A stretch of 11,730 bases of DNA, from the NCBI GenBank assembly GCA_002725545.1, contig PBPW01000114.1, forward strand, positions 1 to 11,730, in the 5' to 3' direction. Position numbers and translations under genes: made by a program. This stretch comes from Fidelibacterota bacterium. Lineage in GTDB: Bacteria; Marinisomatota; Marinisomatia; Marinisomatales; TCS55. The notes beneath the pieces are model-generated. The model was given only the letters and a program-made list of their open reading frames with translations, searched no databases and was not told the DNA's origin. Each line of letters starts with the position of its first letter. Position 1 is the first letter of the stretch. Shown here piece after piece: positions 8,219 to 11,730 of this stretch.

Positions 8219-10129
8219 TTAACTTGCCTCTTTCATCCATGTTGGTCTCCACAGTGGTGTTACATTCCCTTTAGGCAAGCTAATGTTCGGGAGGTTATGT
8301 TCTAAAAACCATTGAGCCATCACACAGTCATCGGTTGCTGACCCATGACCGTCTGCTGACCACTTGGTTACTTCATTAACTAATAGTAGTGCATGTGGGC
8401 GAGCTTCTGTACGTTGTTTGCCAGGAAGTCTTACACGACCATGTTTATACAACGGTGCGAGCATCTGAACACCATAATCAGGATCGCCTTTATTACGAGA
8501 ATGAGTGTAATGAGGAATCAGATTAACACCCCTTTGGGCGCTCCAACGACGAAAATGGTCGTACTGCAAAATAAACTTTTGCGCTGCATTAGCCTCAACA
8601 ATCCAATAGTTAATCGGATGCCCCATATCTACTGAACGATGCCACCACTCCTCAGCTATACCAGTGAAAACACCTTCCTCATGGTTCCAATCTAAAAACG
8701 TAGGAGCATCCATCTTCTGACGGTACGACTCCAACAAATAACGGAAACCAGATTCAGGAACATACGCCCAAACTTGCAAAGCCCAAAACTTACTAGGAGA
8801 AGGATCAGCCGTAGCGACAATAATCACTTCACCAGGAAGATTTTTAGGCAACTCCCACAAATCACGGTCATTATCCCAACACCCTTGATGCAGTACGCCG
8901 TCTTCGCCAGTGCCGCCACTAATCCACAAAGGATCAACAAGAACACTCGCAGGGTCAGCGTCATCCTGCTGGTACAAAATAGCGTACCTATCAGGAGTCT
9001 GAGATTTCACATGCGTCAACTTTTTCCAATTTAAACGACGAGGATACAACAAACACCCTTCAGGGTAAGGAGCAGAATTTAACTTGTGTTGCTTCTCACA
9101 CTTATCCTCATAATGGGCTTTGTAAACAAGATGATGATAACGCTTACCGTCAAGCTTTAATTCTTCAGGAACGTCTTCTTCAAAATCGTCTTCTTCATCA
9201 AAGATAGCTTCTTTGTCTAAGGCGTAACGGTAAATGTCGTCACCAGCCATGCGCTGTCCTTGCAACACAAGAAGACCACCAGGTTCTAAACGTGTCTCAG
9301 CTACCTCATCCCACCACCGTTTCAAATCGTCACGGGCTTCAGAGGTACGCATTTTACGAGGATCATAAAGGTCATCCCAAATAATCAAATCGAAACGACC
9401 ACCCAAGAAACCGGAATCCACACCGAAACAAGTCCAAGTGGGTTCCTTCTCAGAAACAGGAATGTCACCCTCTTGAGCTACAGTAAACTGATCGCCACGC
9501 CAAACTTCCTTAACATCAGGTTTAAACCTTCCGAAATCATCAACAAGGCAAGTCTCAGCATCAACAGCTAAACCCATTTTCAGATCCTTAGCTTCAGCCT
9601 TAACAGGAGAAGTACGCTCCAACTCGCCTTTTAAACGACGGGTATACCACTCGCCAAGACGATGAGTATGCGAACCGATCATCCCACGCAAAGTACGATC
9701 TCTTACAGTAGCCCAAGCAGGAAGAATCCTAGTAAAAAACGTGGACTTGCCCGAACCTGGCGGTGCGTTAATTACCACATACTCCTCTTGAGGAGAAGCC
9801 TGCAACTCCATGATTCTATTAGTCGCTTCAATCTGCCAGGGCATCAAAATCAACCCGAAATATCGTTTAGCGAAAACCTCAATATCGTCATAAGCTTCAC
9901 GGGCTTCGTCAGATAACAAGTCGTAAGGAACAACAGAAGGGCTTTTAGCCTGATCGAAAGCTTTCTTAGCTGCTTTACCAACAGCAGACCCTATGCCTTT
10001 TTCAAAATCGGAAGCTGCCCTATAGGAAATACCTATCTTTTTAGCAGCCCCATACATAGAAAGACCACCGTCACGCAACTCTTGATATTTAAACCACGTT
10101 GCTTCATCTATTGTTCTGCCAGAAGTCAT
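8219..10129 (-). CDS. terL: Terminase large subunit with N-terminal helix-turn-helix, 636 aa
   Basis: This is the ATP-driven DNA packaging motor and nuclease that fills the phage head. Walker A is at residues 122-130 (APPGSGKST, with Lys128) and Walker B at 246-253 (FDLIIWDD, with Asp252/Asp253). A coupling-type segment LQGQRM follows at 289-294. The RNase H-like nuclease half carries the expected acidic residues: Asp442 (VATADPSPS), Glu512 (WIVEANAAQ) and Asp600/Asp601 (SATDDCVMAQWF). Residues about 10-45 look like a helix-turn-helix (GGLSMYGAAKKIGISYRAAS), which is not part of the ATPase core and is the kind of domain usually found in the small subunit. A strongly acidic loop lies at about 308-327. 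The ATG at 10129 is preceded by GGGTGATAT, which pairs with the 16S tail, and lies 3 bases after the preceding stop. Confidence 0.96.
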   Translation of the reverse strand: MTSGRTIDEATWFKYQELRDGGLSMYGAAKKIGISYRAASDFEKGIGSAVGKAAKKAFDQAKSPSVVPYDLLSDEAREAYDDIEVFAKRYFGLILMPWQIEATNRIMELQASPQEEYVVINAPPGSGKSTFFTRILPAWATVRDRTLRGMIGSHTHRLGEWYTRRLKGELERTSPVKAEAKDLKMGLAVDAETCLVDDFGRFKPDVKEVWRGDQFTVAQEGDIPVSEKEPTWTCFGVDSGFLGGRFDLIIWDDLYDPRKMRTSEARDDLKRWWDEVAETRLEPGGLLVLQGQRMAGDDIYRYALDKEAIFDEEDDFEEDVPEELKLDGKRYHHLVYKAHYEDKCEKQHKLNSAPYPEGCLLYPRRLNWKKLTHVKSQTPDRYAILYQQDDADPASVLVDPLWISGGTGEDGVLHQGCWDNDRDLWELPKNLPGEVIIVATADPSPSKFWALQVWAYVPESGFRYLLESYRQKMDAPTFLDWNHEEGVFTGIAEEWWHRSVDMGHPINYWIVEANAAQKFILQYDHFRRWSAQRGVNLIPHYTHSRNKGDPDYGVQMLAPLYKHGRVRLPGKQRTEARPHALLLVNEVTKWSADGHGSATDDCVMAQWFLEHNLPNISLPKGNVTPLWRPTWMKEAS

Positions 10130-10132
10130 ATA

Positions 10133-10318
10133 TCACCCAGGGTGGTTCATCAAAAATTCTTCATATTTTTCCGGAGAATCTAAGATTATCGTAGTATACG
10201 AGTAACTCCCGCCTTCTTTCTTATCTTTTCCTAAAGTCACAGTAATCGCACCCACAAGCGTACCAATAGCCACTAACAAACCCGTAATAGCCGTAATTAA
10301 CTTAACAGTTTTATTAAT
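10133..10318 (-). CDS. Small single-span membrane protein with uncertain start (up to 61 aa)
   Basis: An open frame runs from the codon right after the TAA of the Cys-rich peptide to a TGA 3 bases before the terminase ATG. It encodes a Lys-flanked hydrophobic helix (residues about 6-30, KLITAITGLLVAIGTLVGAI), then a charged turn (GKDKKEGG), a Ser/Tyr/Thr-rich strand and an acidic helix (SPEKYEEFLMNHPG). No ATG, GTG or TTG is available ahead of the hydrophobic helix. The first codon is ATT at 10318, a rare but known start, with GGGA about 9 bases upstream. A TTG at 10279 would begin inside the helix. The frame is the same as that of the Cys-rich peptide, so readthrough of the TAA would fuse the two. 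The protein resembles small holin-like or membrane-anchor peptides in layout only. The frame and tight fit support a gene, but the start is open. Confidence 0.55.
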   Translation of the reverse strand: MNKTVKLITAITGLLVAIGTLVGAITVTLGKDKKEGGSYSYTTIILDSPEKYEEFLMNHPG

Positions 10319-10399
10319 TTACTTTTCCCAACACTTACAACCACAATTACTTTCTTCAGTGCATCCACAATCCGGTGGACATCCACACTCACAACTCAT
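10319..10399 (-). CDS. 26-aa cysteine-rich metallothionein-like peptide
   Basis: This is a tiny complete gene. ATG at 10399 shares its first base with the ferredoxin stop (TGATG), and a perfect GGAGG lies at 10411-10407, 7 bases upstream, which is strong evidence that it is translated. Eight of 26 residues are cysteine, at positions 3, 5, 7, 11, 13, 19, 21 and 23, forming Cys-x-Cys pairs in two groups (CECGCPPDCGC and CGCKC) split by an acidic turn (TEESN). It has one aromatic residue (Trp24) and no hydrophobic core, so any fold must come from metal or disulfides. Eight thiolates in Cys-x-Cys spacing is the pattern of metallothioneins, which bind Zn, Cu or Cd. Two four-Cys sites, or one cluster, are possible. 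It could instead supply metal to, or protect, the ferredoxin encoded just before it. The role is inferred from sequence alone. Confidence 0.8.
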   Translation of the reverse strand: MSCECGCPPDCGCTEESNCGCKCWEK

Positions 10400-10641
10400 C
10401 AATCTGCCTCCACAAAAATACACTCACCAGGACATTCTTCAGCGGATTCGATAACAGCTTCAGCCAAATCATCAGGCACATCAACTGTTTCACTCATCTT
10501 ATGCGTAGGCTCTTTAGGCGTTTCAGAACCTGCTTCTTTAACATAAAAAAGCCCATCTGAATGTCCATAAAAAATGTCACCACACAACTCCTCACAAAGA
10601 CCGTCACCCGTACACAAATCTTGGTCAATCCAAACCTTCAT
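10399..10641 (-). CDS. Single-cluster ferredoxin ([4Fe-4S] or [3Fe-4S]), 80 aa
   Basis: This is a small soluble electron carrier. From the ATG at 10641 the protein has Cys10-x2-Asp13-x2-Cys16 followed by Cys70-Pro. That is the ligand set of one-cluster ferredoxins such as that of Pyrococcus furiosus, where Asp takes the place of the fourth cysteine and the cluster can change between [3Fe-4S] and [4Fe-4S]. The local sequence is close to that family (WIDQDLCTGDGLCEELCGDI). Two further cysteines, Cys20 and Cys74 (CPGEC), could form a disulfide or a second ligand option. The protein is strongly acidic, as expected for docking to a reductase or oxygenase. A TTG start at 10653 is possible but would add only four residues and has no better ribosome site. 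The stop overlaps the start of the Cys-rich peptide. Its redox partner is not in the window. Confidence 0.9.
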   Translation of the reverse strand: MKVWIDQDLCTGDGLCEELCGDIFYGHSDGLFYVKEAGSETPKEPTHKMSETVDVPDDLAEAVIESAEECPGECIFVEAD

Positions 10642-10645
10642 TCGT

Positions 10646-10756
10646 CTAACCAAACAACAAGTGTAATATCAGACCCAATCCCAACACCAGAAACCCCAAA
10701 CACAACGAAGTCACTATCAACACTATCGCAACAAAAAAACGCTCTGACTTGTTCAC
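10646..10756 (-). CDS. 36-aa hydrophobic membrane peptide
   Basis: A short frame starting with GTG at 10756 has a charged beginning (MNKSER) followed by about 27 hydrophobic residues (FFVAIVLIVTSLCLGFLVLG and onward) and ends at a TAG four bases before the ferredoxin ATG. GGGG lies 8 bases before the GTG. A polar head plus one long apolar helix is the shape of a small membrane peptide (anchor, holin or antiholin type). The sense strand here is very rich in T and G, and that composition by itself produces Leu, Val, Phe and Gly codons, so the hydrophobicity is weaker evidence than it looks. A competing frame over the same bases (ending at 10638 and overlapping the ferredoxin ATG) lacks a good start after 10786. 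I prefer this frame because of its start, site and fit, but only moderately. Confidence 0.45.
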   Translation of the reverse strand: MNKSERFFVAIVLIVTSLCLGFLVLGLGLILHLLFG

Positions 10757-10785
10757 AAACTTTTCCCCAACTGTGCAAAACCCAT

Positions 10786-10959
10786 CTACTCACAAGACTC
10801 ACAAACCTCAGGATTCTCCAAATTACACGACCCAGATGCCAACTGAACCTCATAAGAACCCCCATCAGACCCAACATAAGTAACAACATCCTCATCCAAA
10901 AACGGGTCAACAAAACCACGCTCACCCATCTCAGACTCATCCAACTCAACAAAACCCAA
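10786..10959 (-). CDS. Small acidic protein with C-terminal Cys motif, 57 aa
   Basis: This is the first recognisable gene of the leftward train. The frame can begin at TTG 10971 or TTG 10959. GGAG at 10969-10966 is 6 bases before the second, so I choose 10959. The product is acidic (ELDESEMGER, FLDEDVV) with a probable beta-rich middle (TYVGSDGGSYEVQLASG). It ends in Cys-x7-Cys-x2-Cys (SCNLENPEVCESCE), three cysteines in the last 13 residues, which suggests a metal or disulfide site. I do not recognise a family. It lies 29 bases before the membrane peptide and two genes before the ferredoxin, so it may belong to the same redox/metal group. The TTG start and T/G-rich codons make it less certain than the downstream genes. 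Confidence 0.55.
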   Translation of the reverse strand: MGFVELDESEMGERGFVDPFLDEDVVTYVGSDGGSYEVQLASGSCNLENPEVCESCE

Positions 10960-10975
10960 AACACTCTCCAAAACT

Positions 10976-10988
10976 AAAAAAAATTTTT
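10976..10988. promoter_or_regulatory. A-tract/T-tract upstream of the leftward gene train
   Basis: Eight A then five T (containing the palindrome AAAAATTTTT) sit about 17 bases before the first leftward start. Such tracts bend DNA, melt easily and often accompany promoters. The minus strand here also reads TTTAAAAAT, a rough -10-like hexamer region, but I see no matching -35, so promoter function is a guess. Confidence 0.25.
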
Positions 10989-11228
10989 AAATCTCACTAA
11001 AACAATACACCCTTCGCAAAGACCATGTGATAAAGTTTCAACACTGGTCCACCAAAATCAGCGTCGGCTAACCACCGTCTGTTCGCCCGTTAAAGGGGCT
11101 ACTGCATCCTGCCTGAATAAAACACGGGACACACAAAACAACAAAACAGGACAGGATCAGAACAGCACAGGACAAAGCTAGTTCAAGGCAAGATCGAGCC
11201 TCAATCGACGGAGGGAGTCCCAGGGGAT

Positions 11229-11340
11229 ACCAAACCACAAAAACCACCAACCAAACAAAAAAAACCCCCACCCCCACCTCCCCCCACAAGACCAAACAAA
11301 CACCACACAAAACAACACAACAAAAACAACCAAAACACTA
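11229..11340. repeat. Low-complexity A/C tract (G/T on the minus strand)
   Basis: In 112 bases only three are not A or C (T at 11279 and 11339, G at 11290). At 11265-11285 the minus strand carries closely spaced G runs of 6, 2, 5 and 5, which could form a two-layer, or bulged three-layer, G-quadruplex. The tract lies in the upstream leader of the leftward genes. Confidence 0.85.
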
Positions 11341-11370
11341 GAAGCAAAGTCACAAATACACCGTTAATCA

Positions 11371-11450
11371 TCGTGCGTGCGTGCGGTATCTCGCCACATC
11401 TCCCGTTGGTCGATGTTTCGAGCTACTCGCACGACGCAATTACGGCGAGA
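11371..11450. repeat. Two interleaved 7-bp inverted repeats
   Basis: TCGTGCG (11371-11377) pairs with CGCACGA (11428-11434), and TCTCGCC (11389-11395) pairs with GGCGAGA (11444-11450). The arms alternate left1-left2-right1-right2, so as RNA or single-stranded DNA they would form a pseudoknot rather than a nested stem. A smaller ACATC/GATGT stem (11396-11400 with 11412-11416) fits inside the first pair. This segment is more G+C-rich than its flanks and lies at the point where the base skew reverses. It may be a protein-binding or origin element, or a structured RNA. Confidence 0.45.
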
Positions 11451-11460
11451 CTTAATCGAT

Positions 11461-11511
11461 TTCTGGGTTTGGTTTTGTTTTTTTTCTAGGTTTTTTTTCT
11501 GGGCTTCTGGG
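11461..11511 (+). repeat. Four copies of TTCTGGG-like motif in a T-rich stretch
   Basis: TTCTGGG occurs at 11461, 11498 and 11505, and TTCTAGG at 11484, separated by long T runs. The spacing is irregular. They could be short iterons or binding sites, or chance results of a T/G-only composition. Confidence 0.35.
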
Positions 11512-11545
11512 TTTTTGTTATGGGGTTTTTGACGGGTAGGGAGTC

Positions 11546-11620
11546 AGGGTAATAAGAAATTTTTCGCCGGTGTTGTTGTTTTTTTGAACACTCGTATAAC
11601 CTGGTAGGGTAATCAAAAAT
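11546..11620 (+). repeat. 15-bp imperfect direct repeat, 60 bases apart, before the rightward gene
   Basis: AGGGTAATAAGAAAT (11546-11560) and AGGGTAATCAAAAAT (11606-11620) match at 13 of 15 positions with starts exactly 60 bases apart. The second copy lies between the candidate -10 and the ribosome site of the rightward gene, a position suited to an operator. A 60-base interval is close to a whole number of helix turns. Confidence 0.4.
11573..11600 (+). promoter_or_regulatory. Candidate promoter for the rightward gene
   Basis: TTGTTG (11573-11578) and TATAAC (11595-11600) are 16 bases apart and 42 bases before the ATG. TATAAC is one base from the -10 consensus, and the -35 is moderate. An alternative TTGAAC at 11584 has no good partner at normal spacing. 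Confidence 0.3.
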
Positions 11621-11641
11621 ATTAACGATTGGAGTAGTTAA

Positions 11642-11730
11642 ATGTTTACAAATGAGAAGGTTAGGAAAGTAGCTCAGGGACTAACCGAAAACCTTATTGA
11701 GTTACTTAAAAACAATCCTAAAAGTTGGAC
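11642..11730 (+). CDS. Start of a rightward gene, 29 codons visible, truncated by window edge
   Basis: ATG at 11642 has GGAG at 11631-11634, 7 bases upstream, and the frame stays open to the edge. The visible protein begins MFTNEKVRKVAQGLTENLIE and continues LLKNNPKSWT. It is a basic amphipathic helix ending in Asn-Pro-Lys-Ser-Trp. The N-terminal part of ArdC-like antirestriction/primase proteins often has a helix followed by a short turn and Trp, so that family is one possibility. The piece is too short to decide. It is read in the opposite direction to all other genes here and probably opens an early or replication module. Confidence 0.7.
   Translation, partial: MFTNEKVRKVAQGLTENLIELLKNNPKSW

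Larger units (their letters stand above)
10960..11641. other. Divergent intergenic control region, about 680 bases without a convincing gene
   Basis: The leftward late genes and a rightward gene start on either side of this stretch, so promoters for both must lie in or near it. It divides into: an A8T5 tract just upstream of the leftward genes (10976-10988); a mixed segment (about 11050-11228) with a possible small hairpin (GCCC 11085-11088 with GGGC 11096-11099) and three CAGGA copies (11147, 11152, 11168); a nearly pure A/C tract (11229-11340); a balanced segment with interleaved inverted repeats (11371-11450); a T/G-rich stretch (about 11461-11540); and the leader of the rightward gene. 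The frames present, such as 11068-11310 on the minus strand, have no start site and look like products of skewed composition. No tRNA was found. I could not place a convincing leftward promoter. Confidence 0.7.

Noticed and set aside
10753..10785. 10-residue frame starting with ATG right after the stop of the 57-aa gene, overlapping the GTG of the membrane peptide
   Set aside because: Too short to support and its sequence is uninformative. It might serve as a coupling link but nothing shows that.
10638..10964. 108-codon minus-strand frame whose stop overlaps the ferredoxin ATG (ATGA)
   Set aside because: It overlaps the 57-aa and 36-aa frames, its GTG is only one base from the GGAG, and it reads as Trp/Leu/Arg-rich material typical of an off-frame. 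The overlap with the ferredoxin start is interesting but not enough.
10561..10977. 138-codon plus-strand frame rich in Thr, Asn, Pro
   Set aside because: It is antisense to the small-gene cassette, has no ribosome site, and is the complement of T/G-rich DNA.
11068..11310. 80-codon minus-strand frame in the intergenic region with several Cys and Val/Leu stretches
   Set aside because: It starts with TTG in a G/T-only tract with no credible start context, and its hydrophobic content follows from T/G-rich bases. It spans a low-complexity tract and mixed DNA without any domain sense.
11371..11434. Possible tRNA, because a 7-bp stem closes a segment of about 64 bases containing GTTTCGAG
   Set aside because: No D arm or anticodon stem of correct size, the T-arm stem does not pair, and the length is too short.
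11520..11552. 10-residue frame (ATG to TAA) ahead of the rightward gene, a possible leader peptide
   Set aside because: No ribosome site and no telling codons; expected by chance.
1..11730. CRISPR array, insertion sequence, integrase or attachment site
   Set aside because: No regularly spaced repeats, transposase motifs, integrase gene or tRNA-like target seen in the window.

Overview
This window is a piece of a tailed double-stranded DNA phage genome (Caudoviricetes), or of a prophage or metagenome-assembled phage. The anchor genes are a terminase large subunit with Walker A, Walker B and nuclease motifs, and a portal protein directly after it. The DNA is A+T-rich, and nothing in the window identifies the host. 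GTG and TTG starts, good Shine-Dalgarno sites and a single-cluster ferredoxin of the kind common in actinobacteria would fit an A+T-rich actinobacterial host, but that is a weak inference.

Layout. Positions 1 to about 10960 are one leftward (minus-strand) gene train with almost no spaces. In transcription order it holds: a 57-aa acidic protein with a Cys tail (10959-10786); a 36-aa membrane peptide (10756-10646); an 80-aa ferredoxin (10641-10399); a 26-aa peptide with eight cysteines (10399-10319); a small single-span membrane protein (10318-10133, start uncertain); the terminase (10129-8219); the portal (8218-6467); a 123-aa disordered linker protein (6467-6096); a 1570-aa probable virion protein (6096-1384); a 230-aa protein (1387-695); and a coiled-coil protein that runs off the left edge (692-1). 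Most junctions are ATGA, TAATG, TGATG or directly abutting stop/start pairs, so translation is probably coupled along the train.

From about 10960 to 11641 there is a non-coding region of about 680 bases. Its base composition flips. Left of about 11340 the + strand is nearly all A and C (only three other bases in 11229-11340). Right of about 11460 it is T and G rich. Between them is a more balanced segment with two interleaved 7-bp inverted repeats (11371-11450). A rightward gene starts at 11642 behind a good ribosome-binding site and runs off the right edge, so the region is a divergent control region and possibly a replication origin.

The most unusual part is the string of tiny genes just before the terminase. 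A Pyrococcus-type [4Fe-4S]/[3Fe-4S] ferredoxin overlaps, by TGATG and with a perfect GGAGG site, a 26-residue metallothionein-like peptide. Small membrane peptides flank the pair on both sides. I read this as a candidate phage-borne electron-transfer or metal-handling cassette. The cassette idea is inference. The ferredoxin motifs and the eight cysteines are read directly from the sequence.
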